DNA from: Zymomonas sp.
GTDB taxonomy: Bacteria; Pseudomonadota; Alphaproteobacteria; Sphingomonadales; Sphingomonadaceae
DNA: 12,820 nt
Direction: 5' to 3'
Assembly (NCBI RefSeq): GCF_020216885.1
Contig: NZ_JAIWON010000120.1
Span: 1-12,820, forward strand
Shown one piece after another: positions 1 through 6,078 of the stretch. Within the stretch, counting starts at the first letter, position 1. Every line of letters begins with the position of its first letter. A program made the translations under genes and the position numbers. Below the pieces are notes generated by a model, which saw nothing but the letters and a program-made list of their open reading frames with translations, searched no databases and was not told where the DNA came from.

Positions 1-827
1 ACCATGTTGAAGTTTATAATGTTGGTGAAGCCAGCGTCTTACAAAAAAGATTCAGCCTAGAAACCGATCTTCGACGGGCTATTGATAATGGCGACCTCCA
101 CCTTGTCTATCAGCCGATATTGTCGCCCTATAATAAAAAGATCGTTGGTTTCGAGGCTTTGGCGCGCTGGAATCACGAAACATTAGGCCCAGTTTCTCCG
201 GCAGAATTTATTCCGGTAGCCGAAGAATCTGGCTTGATTGTTCCCTTGGGGCGTTGGGCTTTAGAAAATTCGGTGCATACCCAACAGCAATGGGACAAAC
301 AGGCCGGATATACTTTACCGATAAGAATTTCTGTCAATGTTTCGGCCTTGCAGTTGATGCGGGATAACCTGACACAGGTTATGACAGACATCAAAAAACA
401 AACCGGTATCAATGGTGAGAGACTGACCTTGGAACTAACGGAAAGCGCTTTGATGCGTTATCCTGAACAAAGTATCAGCGTTATCAATACCATGCATGAA
501 TTGGGTATCAAAATTTCGATGGATGATTTCGGAACCGGATATTCATCACTTTCTTATCTGAAAACTTTCCCTATCGACCATCTAAAAATAGATCGCAGTT
601 TTGTGACCAATCTGGCCGAAGATAAAACGGCTATTGCGATTACCCGCGCTATTACTAGCATGGCTTCGACGCTGTCGATTAAAACGATTGTCGAAGGCAT
701 CGAAACACCGGAACAGAAGAAAATTATTATGGATTTGGGCTGTGATTATGCTCAAGGCTTTTACTTTTCTCGTCCGTTACCGGAGGATGAGGCGATTGCC
801 TTCTATATGGCATCCAATAGGAATTAA
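1..827 (+). CDS. EAL-domain c-di-GMP phosphodiesterase, C-terminal part (5' end outside window)
   Basis: The reading frame is open from base 3 with no start, so this is the 3' end of a longer gene. About 20 residues into the visible part comes the usual entry to an EAL domain (LRRAI then LHLVYQPI). The catalytic set follows in order: FEALARW, SVNVSA, LELTES, MDDFGTGYSS, LKIDRSF, VEGIE and QGFYFSRP. All metal- and substrate-binding acidic residues, the lysine and the glutamine are present. Hydrolysis of cyclic di-GMP to pGpG is therefore expected, and the domain looks active, not degenerate. The family usually carries GGDEF and sensor domains upstream, but nothing of these can be judged here. 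A TTG at 120 is only an internal codon. The gene ends on a TTAA palindrome (824-827) that also supplies the stop of the convergent cca gene. A role in motility, cellulose or flocculation control would be inference. Confidence 0.95.
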   Translation, partial: HVEVYNVGEASVLQKRFSLETDLRRAIDNGDLHLVYQPILSPYNKKIVGFEALARWNHETLGPVSPAEFIPVAEESGLIVPLGRWALENSVHTQQQWDKQAGYTLPIRISVNVSALQLMRDNLTQVMTDIKKQTGINGERLTLELTESALMRYPEQSISVINTMHELGIKISMDDFGTGYSSLSYLKTFPIDHLKIDRSFVTNLAEDKTAIAITRAITSMASTLSIKTIVEGIETPEQKKIIMDLGCDYAQGFYFSRPLPEDEAIAFYMASNRN

Positions 828-2047
828 CGCTCTGCTTTATGAGTGGCCATTGTCTCCGCTATAGCCAAGGCCGCTTTTTCTTGCACCCAGTCGCTATTAG
901 GAAAATCGGCTTCGACCCATGCTTTTTGTATCTTTTGCAGAATAGTGGCGACCAAAGGTCCTGCGGGTAAGCCTTTTGCAATTAAATCGCCCCCTTTAAG
1001 TGGAAAAACAGGACGTTCCCAATTTTTGAGAAGTGCTATCGCCGAATCGACTGTCGATTCATCGCGATCAGACAGCAAAAGACGGGCAATGGCCTCATCT
1101 TTTCCGATCGCCCATGCCAAAGAAAGCGGTTTTTCTTCTTCCTCTGTTAATAAGGCGATCAGATATTTTTTCTGCTCTTTTGAAAAACGAAGGCGTTGTG
1201 CAACAGAACGCGCCATTTCTGCGCCTTCAGGCAGCAACGCGGCGAGATGGAGCAGAGCGTTTCCTGAAAGCTGGTAGAGCCTTTCTCTTTCAAGCAGGCG
1301 TTTTAAAGGCGGGATGCTGTCCGCTGTAATCTCAGGTAAAATCGGCTTAAAGATACCCGACTGTATCATCAGGGTGATAACAGCTAAAGGATCAGGCAAG
1401 GCCAAAATTTTGAGGATCTCGCTGGCAATTCTTTCGCGAGATAATGCCATCAAATCATTGGCGCGTTTAATGCAGGCTGCCAGCGCATCGGGGTCAGGAT
1501 TTTTTCCACCAAAACGCGCGAAAAAGCGGAAATAGCGTAAAATACGCAGATGATCTTCCGCGATGCGCGTTTCGGGATTGCCAATAAAACGGACAGAATG
1601 AGCTTTCAGATCAGCTAATCCACCGAAATAGTCATGCACCAAGCCGCTTTCAGCCTCGGCATAAAGCGCATTGATCGTAAAATCACGTCTTTGGGCATCA
1701 TCTTCCCAATTATCGCTGTAAGCAATGGTTGCATGGCGGCCATCGGTCGAAACATCGCGTCTAAGACTGGTAATTTCAACAGGACATTTTGTCGGCAAAA
1801 GAGCGGTGATTGTGCCATGTTGGATGCCGGTTGGAATAGCTTTAAAACCAGCTGACCGGATAAGCTCCATCGTTTTTTCAGGATGATGGCGGGTTGCGCA
1901 GTCTATATCACTGACAGGCAGTCCCAATAATGTATCGCGCACAGATCCGCCGACAAAGCGGATCATGCTGTCGCCCCCCAAAGCCTTGATTAAATCTTTT
2001 AAGCCTTCTTGATGCTGCCATTTTTGATCGGGTAAAAACACAGACAT
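824..2047 (-). CDS. cca: CCA-adding enzyme (tRNA nucleotidyltransferase)
   Basis: Class II nucleotidyltransferase that adds or repairs the 3' CCA end of tRNA, in the cytoplasm. Visible motifs are GGSVRD (residues 33-38), the metal-binding DID (47-49), SLRRD (about 94-98), RRDFTINAL (120-128) and the EDHLRILRYFRFFARFG stretch (about 164-180), followed by a helical tRNA-binding part. The length of 407 residues suits the alphaproteobacterial form. No HD phosphohydrolase motif is evident. I chose ATG at 2047 because an AAGGAAGG ribosome site lies 7 bases upstream. A TTG at 2050 directly before it is less likely. Only 3 bases separate the start from the stop of the upstream acetyltransferase gene, so the two are probably co-transcribed. 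A pure poly(A) polymerase is the alternative within this family, but the intact motifs and length favour CCA addition. Confidence 0.93.
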   Translation of the reverse strand: MSVFLPDQKWQHQEGLKDLIKALGGDSMIRFVGGSVRDTLLGLPVSDIDCATRHHPEKTMELIRSAGFKAIPTGIQHGTITALLPTKCPVEITSLRRDVSTDGRHATIAYSDNWEDDAQRRDFTINALYAEAESGLVHDYFGGLADLKAHSVRFIGNPETRIAEDHLRILRYFRFFARFGGKNPDPDALAACIKRANDLMALSRERIASEILKILALPDPLAVITLMIQSGIFKPILPEITADSIPPLKRLLERERLYQLSGNALLHLAALLPEGAEMARSVAQRLRFSKEQKKYLIALLTEEEEKPLSLAWAIGKDEAIARLLLSDRDESTVDSAIALLKNWERPVFPLKGGDLIAKGLPAGPLVATILQKIQKAWVEADFPNSDWVQEKAALAIAETMATHKAER

Positions 2048-2050
2048 CAA

Positions 2051-2584
2051 TTAACCTTCCTTTTGCAAAGCAGGCGTATCGGCTTCAACCATGCCAGCCC
2101 GATCACGCAAGCGAGAAGATGTCAAACGGGCAAGCAAACGCCGTTTTTCAACAGGCCCCGGTAGCCGCCAATCTCCCGTTTCCTCGTCAGAAAATCCAAA
2201 GAAACGGTTATAATATTCGGGATCGCCAATCAGCATCACGGCATCATGGCCTGTTATGTCGCTATTATCGGCAACATCAAGGCTATGCTGCACTAAAGTC
2301 TGTCCGATACCATGACCTTGATAATCAGGATGCACGGCCACGGGGCCTAGTAAAATCATCGGCAGTTTTTTACCATTCAGACAGGAAAGCCGGATTGGCC
2401 AGCATTGGATGATGCCCTGCAAAATATCGCCATCAACGGCAGCAAAAGAAAGTTCAGGAATCGCGCTTACCCCTTGTCGCAACCGATAGGCCGTTCGGCC
2501 ATGGCGATCTTTACCGAAACCGATATCGAGTAAATCTTCTATTTTTTGTGAATCTATCCGGTTTAGGGGAACAAGCGTTATCAC
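2051..2584 (-). CDS. GNAT-family N-acetyltransferase (YhbS-like)
   Basis: A 177-residue GCN5-related acetyltransferase. The acetyl-CoA binding motif A is LGPVAVHPDYQGHGIG (residues 79-94), with Q89-G90-H91-G92-I93-G94 forming the pyrophosphate loop. GDPEYYNRFFGF (119-130) is the signature of YhbS-type members. The substrate cannot be named from sequence. The start is GTG at 2584, with a GAGG about 11 bases upstream. An ATG at 2592 is out of frame. The gene is the first of a two-gene minus-strand unit with cca, 3 bases apart. Its upstream side is the long gene-free stretch shared with divergent folB. Some GNAT proteins acetylate tRNA or ribosomal proteins, which would suit the cca neighbour, but nothing here shows it. 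Confidence 0.88.
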   Translation of the reverse strand: MITLVPLNRIDSQKIEDLLDIGFGKDRHGRTAYRLRQGVSAIPELSFAAVDGDILQGIIQCWPIRLSCLNGKKLPMILLGPVAVHPDYQGHGIGQTLVQHSLDVADNSDITGHDAVMLIGDPEYYNRFFGFSDEETGDWRLPGPVEKRRLLARLTSSRLRDRAGMVEADTPALQKEG

Positions 2585-2728
2585 TCTTTCATATGCCTCG
2601 ATTATGGTGGAAGAAAATAAATTTCTTTTTCAAAGACCTGCGCTTTTACGGTGCTTTTTTTTATTTCGGAATGATTCTCTTTCTCTTTTGAAAAAAAAGA
2701 TGCGCTATGTCTGTGTAATCGAAGATAT

Positions 2729-2762
2729 TTATCCCCAGAGAAGAGGATCAACCTGTGGATAA
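2729..2762. promoter_or_regulatory. pair of head-to-head DnaA-box-like sites
   Basis: TGTGGATAA at 2754-2762 is an exact reverse-strand match to the DnaA box TTATNCACA. TTATCCCCA at 2729-2737 matches at 8 of 9 positions on the plus strand. With one extra base each (TTATCCCCAG and CTGTGGATAA) they form a 10-bp inverted repeat with one mismatch. A weaker 6/9 match lies at about 2712-2720. DnaA binding is inference. The element could instead be a DnaA-regulated promoter or an unrelated dyad. Confidence 0.4.
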
Positions 2763-2812
2763 GATTGGGGAAAAGCCAAAAAAACCCTTATTTTTAGGGG
2801 ACTTTCTTGGTG

Positions 2813-2829
2813 TGCCTAAATTTTAGGCA
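2813..2829. repeat. 17-bp perfect palindrome, operator-like
   Basis: TGCCTAAATTTTAGGCA is an 8-bp inverted repeat around a single central T. It lies 151 bases before the folB start and 229 bases before the GNAT start. The one-base spacer makes it unlikely as an RNA hairpin, so a dimeric DNA-binding protein site is the natural reading. No known operator was recognised. Confidence 0.45.
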
Positions 2830-2864
2830 ATTGTGCAAAACAGGCAGTAAAATAGATAAACACC

Positions 2865-2906
2865 AATCGAAAGACTCTTTTATGATAAAAAAATCGAAGA
2901 CTCTTT
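2865..2906 (+). repeat. direct repeat AATCGA(A)AGACTCTTT with GANTC sites
   Basis: Two near-identical copies lie at 2865-2880 and 2892-2906, differing by one A. Each contains GACTC (2873-2877 and 2899-2903), a GANTC site of the kind methylated by CcrM in alphaproteobacteria. The period is about 26-27 bp. The copies lie about 75-115 bases upstream of folB. Function unknown. Confidence 0.45.
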
Positions 2907-2979
2907 CTGCTGGGTTGACCACTATCACAATGCAACAACGCTTCCCGTGGCCAGATAATTTTTGTATCTCGAGGTTATT

Positions 2980-3402
2980 ATGAGTGACACTATATTCAGG
3001 CCGGAATCTGCCCGTGGGCTTATTCCTGACCATTTGCAGCCAAAAACATATGTGCTTCATGTTGAAGATTTAATGTTAATGGCCGCTATTGGCTTTCACA
3101 GCCACGAATTGGATAAACGTCAGCGTGTTCTGGTAAATCTGGATATCGAATTGGAAAAAGCGGTTTTACCGACCAATGATGATATTAACGCCGATTTCTG
3201 GAATTATGATTATATCCATCAGACGCTTTCTGAGCTGGTTGAAAAACGGCGTTTCAACTTGCAAGAAACCTTAGCGCAGGAAATCTATGATTTAATCGCT
3301 GCCCGCGCGCATGTTCGCCGCATTAAGGTTTTTGTCCGTAAACCTGATGCCTATCAGGATTGCCAATCCGTCGGGGTCAGCCTGTCCAATTTTCCGAATT
3401 AA
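2980..3402 (+). CDS. folB: dihydroneopterin aldolase-family protein
   Basis: FolB converts 7,8-dihydroneopterin to 6-hydroxymethyl-7,8-dihydropterin plus glycolaldehyde in folate synthesis, working as a cytoplasmic multimer. The protein shows VEDLMLMAAIGFHSHE (28-43), with E43 in the family's conserved pterin-contact position. It also has the QRVLVNLDIEL strand, the YDYIH segment, FNLQETLAQEIYDLI with the conserved glutamate, and a late VFVRKPDA strand with the expected lysine. At 140 residues it is about 20 longer than the usual FolB, the extra part lying at the N-terminus. I chose ATG at 2980 because GAGG ends 5 bases before it. An in-frame TTG at 2962 lacks a ribosome site. The gene is single, converging on sodB across a shared hairpin. 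Epimerase activity (FolX-like) cannot be excluded. Confidence 0.88.
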   Translation: MSDTIFRPESARGLIPDHLQPKTYVLHVEDLMLMAAIGFHSHELDKRQRVLVNLDIELEKAVLPTNDDINADFWNYDYIHQTLSELVEKRRFNLQETLAQEIYDLIAARAHVRRIKVFVRKPDAYQDCQSVGVSLSNFPN

Positions 3403-3412
3403 AAAAATAAAA

Positions 3413-3442
3413 AATGCCGGCCTGTAAAAACAGACCGGCATT
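3413..3442 (-). terminator. intrinsic terminator of sodB, possibly also serving folB
   Basis: AATGCCGG and CCGGCATT (3413-3420, 3435-3442) pair fully. Inside them CTGT and ACAG pair across one C/A mismatch, leaving an AAAA loop. On the minus strand the hairpin is followed by a T-rich run (complement of the A-rich bases 3402-3412), the classic layout for sodB. On the plus strand no T run follows, so its use by folB is less certain. Confidence 0.85.
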
Positions 3443-3464
3443 CCGTATCATTTAACTTTTAGTC

Positions 3465-4091
3465 TTAAGCCTGTTTTAAATCACCACGGCTGACACCTTC
3501 GCCATCGAGATTTTTAGCGACGAATTCCCAGTTAATGATATTGGAAAGCACGTCTTTGGCATATTTCGGGCGGGCATTCCGATAGTCGATATAATAGGCA
3601 TGTTCCCAAACATCGAGCGTCAAAAGCGGCTTTACCTCTTTATGGGCTACCGGCGTATCACCATCATGATAAGACGTGATGGCGAGCTTGCCTTCTTTCA
3701 AAACGAGCCAAGCCCAACCGCTGCCGAAATGACCAACGGCTTCAGCAGCCAGTTTTTCTAACAGGGCTTCGGTTGAGCCAAAGCTTTCTTCAATCAAAGA
3801 AGCGAGCTTGCCACTGGGCTTTTGGCCTGCTTTGGCCAAGCCGAGCCAGAAGAAGTTATGGTTCCATGCCTGTGCTGCATTGTTAAAGAGGCCTTTATCC
3901 TTGGTTTCAACGGCTTTGTTGATAACCTCGACAAGGCTCAGACCGGCTAGTTTCTTTTCATCAACCCAGCTGTTCACTTTATCGACATAGGATTTATGAT
4001 GCTTGCCATGATGGTATTCGAGCGTTTCTGCGGACATATGCGGCTCGAGGTCTTTGGCGCCAAAGGGCAGGGCGGGTAATGCAAAAGCCAT
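3465..4091 (-). CDS. sodB: iron superoxide dismutase
   Basis: Cytoplasmic Fe-type superoxide dismutase, turning superoxide into peroxide and oxygen. The metal ligands are H27 (YHHGKHH), H78 (QAWNHNFFW), D160 and H164 (LDVWEHAYYIDYRNARPKY). FNNAAQAWNH and HFGSGWAWLV are typical of the iron form. The length, 208 residues, is close to the family norm, and there is no signal peptide. ATG at 4091 is chosen because the known family N-terminus (AFALPALPFG) starts there and GGGAGA lies 7 bases upstream. The frame stays open for 19 more codons upstream but that part does not look like SOD. The gene lies 214 bases downstream of pspF on the same strand. A 15-bp palindrome in the gap may be an operator. 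Cambialistic Fe/Mn use is possible and not decidable from sequence. Confidence 0.96.
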   Translation of the reverse strand: MAFALPALPFGAKDLEPHMSAETLEYHHGKHHKSYVDKVNSWVDEKKLAGLSLVEVINKAVETKDKGLFNNAAQAWNHNFFWLGLAKAGQKPSGKLASLIEESFGSTEALLEKLAAEAVGHFGSGWAWLVLKEGKLAITSYHDGDTPVAHKEVKPLLTLDVWEHAYYIDYRNARPKYAKDVLSNIINWEFVAKNLDGEGVSRGDLKQA

Positions 4092-4178
4092 GATGTGATC
4101 TCCCAATTCTGTCAGTATAGTCAAACCTATGGTGAAAGAACGCAGCAACTATCAAAAAGTTACCATTTTTACGAAGCA

Positions 4179-4193
4179 TATCCCGACGGGATA
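4179..4193. promoter_or_regulatory. 15-bp palindrome upstream of sodB
   Basis: TATCCCGACGGGATA is a perfect 7-bp inverted repeat around one central base. It lies 88 bases upstream of the sodB start, in a place fit for an operator. The one-base centre argues against an RNA hairpin. It does not match a Fur box that I recognise. The regulator is unknown. Confidence 0.4.
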
Positions 4194-4255
4194 AAAATTT
4201 TATAAAATCATTATATTTCAGTTGTTTAATGCAATTTAAGAGGCTTTTTGTCTAT

Positions 4256-4277
4256 AAAAACAGGCAGTTTTGTTTTT
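4256..4277 (-). terminator. possible weak terminator after pspF
   Basis: AAAAACA (4256-4262) and TGTTTTT (4271-4277) form a 7-bp AT-rich stem with an 8-base loop, 28 to 50 bases beyond the pspF stop. On the minus strand the 3' arm is itself a T run. The stem is low in GC, so termination would be inefficient and pspF transcripts may read into sodB. Confidence 0.3.
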
Positions 4278-4305
4278 CAATCACTGTGATGGATTTCTTT
4301 AAAGT

Positions 4306-5382
4306 TTAATCTTTTTCGGCTTGAGAATGACTATTCCCAGCAGGCAACAGGTCATAACGCCGCAAAATATGCCGTAATTGATCGTAACTTAAACGGAGGG
4401 CTTTGGCGGTTGCCCGCTGATTATAACAATGGCGTTGCAAGGCTTGTTCGACACAATGCCGTTCATAATCTTGGCAAAGGGCTTTTAAATCACCATCCAG
4501 CAAGGATTTTTCGATAAAATTAGAATGAGGTAGCGAGACTTCTCTTCCTACCATTAGGGTATCTTTTACCGCCACCTTCTCAACAATAGTCGATTCCTGA
4601 ACTGGCCGCCAAGGCGAGGCAAAGGGATCAAGAACAATATGATTTATGGGTTTTGTCGCATCGCCCCAGCGGTAAAGGCTGCGTTCGACAACATTCCGTA
4701 ATTCTCTGACATTCCCCGGCCATGAATGATTTTTTAGAATCTCCATGGCTTCTTCTGTAAAACCAAGCCAGTTATCCCATCCCAATTCCAAGGCCATATG
4801 CCGTCCGAAATAGTCTGCCAGCAAAAGAATATCTTCTTGACGATATCGCAGCGGTGGCAAGGTAATAACTTCAAAAGAAAGCCGATCAAGCAAATCTGAC
4901 CGGAACTGTCCTCTTGCTGCTAAACTCGGCAAATCTTCATTGGTGGCGGCAACAATTCTGACATCGACTTTTGTTGGGCGGATAGAGCCGATGCGGTTGA
5001 TCTCGCCATATTCGACGGCGCGCAATAGTCTCTCTTGCGCGGAAGAAGACAAGGTTGCCAGTTCATCCAGAAAAAGGGTGCCGCCTTCGGCTTGTTCAAA
5101 GCGGCCTGTCTTGGCACGCATGGCTCCGGTAAAAGCACCAGCTTCATAGCCGAATAGTTCGGATTCTATCAGATTTTCCGGCAAAGTCGCACAATTCAAT
5201 GTCACCAAGGGTGATGCCCAACGAGAAGACAGGCGATGCAACCTTTCTGCGATCAGTTCTTTGCCGGTGCCTCTTTCCCCAATGACTAGAACCGGTCGAT
5301 TTAAACTGGCAGCACGGCTGGCTTGCTCGACAGCATCAAGAAAGGCCGTTGATTGACCAATGACAAAATTGTTTTTCCCCAT
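4306..5382 (-). CDS. pspF: psp operon transcriptional activator PspF (sigma-54 enhancer-binding protein)
   Basis: AAA+ activator that remodels sigma-54 RNA polymerase at the psp promoter. It starts directly with the AAA+ domain and has no receiver or GAF domain, as in E. coli PspF. Counting from the GTG at 5385, motifs are Walker A GERGTGKE (36-43), GAFTGA sigma-54 loop (83-88), Walker B GGTLFLDE (101-108), LLDRL arginine region, WPGNVRELRN, and a C-terminal Fis-type helix-turn-helix (NQRATAKALRLSYDQLRHILRRY). W56 in LSSRW sits where E. coli PspF has the tryptophan needed for inhibition by PspA. The protein is about 30 residues longer than the E. coli one, the extra lying between the AAA+ and DNA-binding parts. 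ATG at 5382 or GTG at 5385 could start it, and neither has a clear ribosome site. It is divergent from the operon it should activate. Confidence 0.95.
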   Translation of the reverse strand: MGKNNFVIGQSTAFLDAVEQASRAASLNRPVLVIGERGTGKELIAERLHRLSSRWASPLVTLNCATLPENLIESELFGYEAGAFTGAMRAKTGRFEQAEGGTLFLDELATLSSSAQERLLRAVEYGEINRIGSIRPTKVDVRIVAATNEDLPSLAARGQFRSDLLDRLSFEVITLPPLRYRQEDILLLADYFGRHMALELGWDNWLGFTEEAMEILKNHSWPGNVRELRNVVERSLYRWGDATKPINHIVLDPFASPWRPVQESTIVEKVAVKDTLMVGREVSLPHSNFIEKSLLDGDLKALCQDYERHCVEQALQRHCYNQRATAKALRLSYDQLRHILRRYDLLPAGNSHSQAEKD

Positions 5383-5409
5383 CACTAATTATTAGGAAAA
5401 TACGCCACT

Positions 5410-5420
5410 ATTTAGCAAAT
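5410..5420. promoter_or_regulatory. candidate PspF upstream activator site
   Basis: ATTTAGCAAAT is a small dyad (ATTT/AAAT around AGC) centred about 104 bases before the predicted psp transcription start, where enhancer sites for PspF normally lie. From memory, it resembles the TTAGCGAAT core of the enterobacterial site, which I could not verify. It also sits just upstream of pspF, so binding would allow autoregulation. Confidence 0.35.
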
Positions 5421-5432
5421 AATATATGATAT

Positions 5433-5448
5433 GATTTTTTAAAAAATC
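5433..5448. repeat. 16-bp AT palindrome in the pspF/psp intergenic region
   Basis: GATTTTTTAAAAAATC is a perfect dyad between the candidate activator site and the sigma-54 promoter. A second inverted repeat (TTGTTT and AAACAA, 5468-5481) lies closer to the promoter. A-tract and T-tract DNA of this type bends, or binds factors such as IHF, between enhancer and sigma-54 promoters. No firm IHF match was seen. Confidence 0.35.
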
Positions 5449-5492
5449 TCATTATTTTTATAAGTATTTGTTTTTAAACAATAAAATAAAAC

Positions 5493-5508
5493 TGGCACGA
5501 GAGGTGCT
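5493..5508 (+). promoter_or_regulatory. sigma-54 (-24/-12) promoter of the psp operon
   Basis: TGGCACGAGAGGTGCT matches the sigma-54 consensus TGGCACG-N4-TTGCW with only the first T of the -12 element replaced by G. The invariant GG (5494-5495) and GC (5506-5507) have the exact required spacing. Transcription should begin near 5519, leaving a leader of about 39 bases with AAAGG at 5543-5547 before the first ATG. The adjacent gene for a sigma-54 activator supports this call strongly. Confidence 0.9.
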
Positions 5509-5557
5509 TAGATAAAAACATCATCAATAATTTCACGACAATAAAGGTTTCGTAGCG

Positions 5558-6076
5558 ATGTTTTCTCTCCCTCATAGCCGTTTCTCTCTGGTCAAAAGCT
5601 GCTCTGCGGTAGCGGCTATGTTATGGATGGCAACACAACCGGCTTTTGCTTTTTCGCCAGATCATGATCTCGAAAAATGGACGGCAAAGGTCAGCCACAA
5701 TTTGAATCAGGCTATTCATGAAGATAGCAATGATCAGGCCAATGACGGTTTACAGATAAGCGTTCTTGGCCTGACTATTGATAAAGAAGGCCATCCTTAC
5801 GATATCCATATGGTTCGACTGACAGGAAATCAGCTTTTGGATCAAGAAGCCGTTCGGGTCGCGCAAAATGTTTATTATCCCCCGTTACCGAAAAGCCTTC
5901 ATAAACAAGCGCAAAATATCGAAGTAAAATTGCTCTTTGATTCCAATCTGCAAGAATTGGCGGATATTAACCATCAGGTCAAAGAACAGGATAGAAAACA
6001 AAATCAGGCTTTTGCAACGGAATTAGCAGAGGAGCGGCTTGCATTCGCTTCTAATGAAAACAAACCGGAGGTTTAG
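5558..6076 (+). CDS. secreted TonB C-terminal-domain-like protein, first gene of psp operon
   Basis: A 172-residue protein with a signal peptide (basic start, hydrophobic core around 15-26, cleavage expected after AFA at 29-31). Residues 65-128 look like a TonB/TolA C-terminal domain. There is a first strand with the IDKEG turn, then VRLTGNQLLDQEAVRVA matching the family's SSGxxxLDxxAl pattern, then PPLPKSL and a last strand ending in KLLFD. There is no proline-rich linker and no lasting N-terminal anchor, so it is not a working TonB. The last 40 residues are charged and probably helical. It is the promoter-proximal gene behind the sigma-54 promoter, and its 3' end contains the pspA ribosome site (GGAGG, 6067-6071), so the two are tightly coupled. 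The role is unknown. A periplasmic sensor or partner of the Psp proteins is inference. I know of no such gene in the enterobacterial psp operon. Confidence 0.8.
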   Translation: MFSLPHSRFSLVKSCSAVAAMLWMATQPAFAFSPDHDLEKWTAKVSHNLNQAIHEDSNDQANDGLQISVLGLTIDKEGHPYDIHMVRLTGNQLLDQEAVRVAQNVYYPPLPKSLHKQAQNIEVKLLFDSNLQELADINHQVKEQDRKQNQAFATELAEERLAFASNENKPEV

Positions 6077-6078
6077 AA

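Larger units (their letters stand above)
2585..2979. other. gene-free divergent intergenic region (GNAT / folB)
   Basis: This is about 395 bases, AT-rich, with no convincing coding frame. A minus-strand open frame crosses it into folB but has no recognisable protein and a poor start. The stretch holds two DnaA-box-like 9-mers in head-to-head orientation, a 17-bp palindrome, a direct repeat with GANTC sites, and several A or T runs. Promoters for both flanking genes must lie here, but I could not pick a convincing -35/-10 pair for either. Confidence 0.8.

Noticed and set aside
2814..2828. Reading the TGCCTAAATTTTAGGCA palindrome as a terminator hairpin
   Set aside because: The one-base centre cannot form a hairpin loop without opening the stem, and no T run follows.
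2794..3060. Minus-strand open frame of 88 codons in the folB upstream region
   Set aside because: It overlaps the start of folB, has no ribosome site and no family features. The stretch is better explained as regulatory DNA.
2841..4268. Shared octamer ACAGGCAG near folB, pspF/sodB and the J-protein gene
   Set aside because: The same octamer also occurs inside cca and dapF, so it is common in this sequence and not a specific intergenic element.
4280..4290. ATCACTGTGAT dyad after pspF as a CRP/FNR-type site
   Set aside because: The half-sites touch around one base, not with the wider spacing those factors need, and it lies just past the pspF stop, far from the sodB start.
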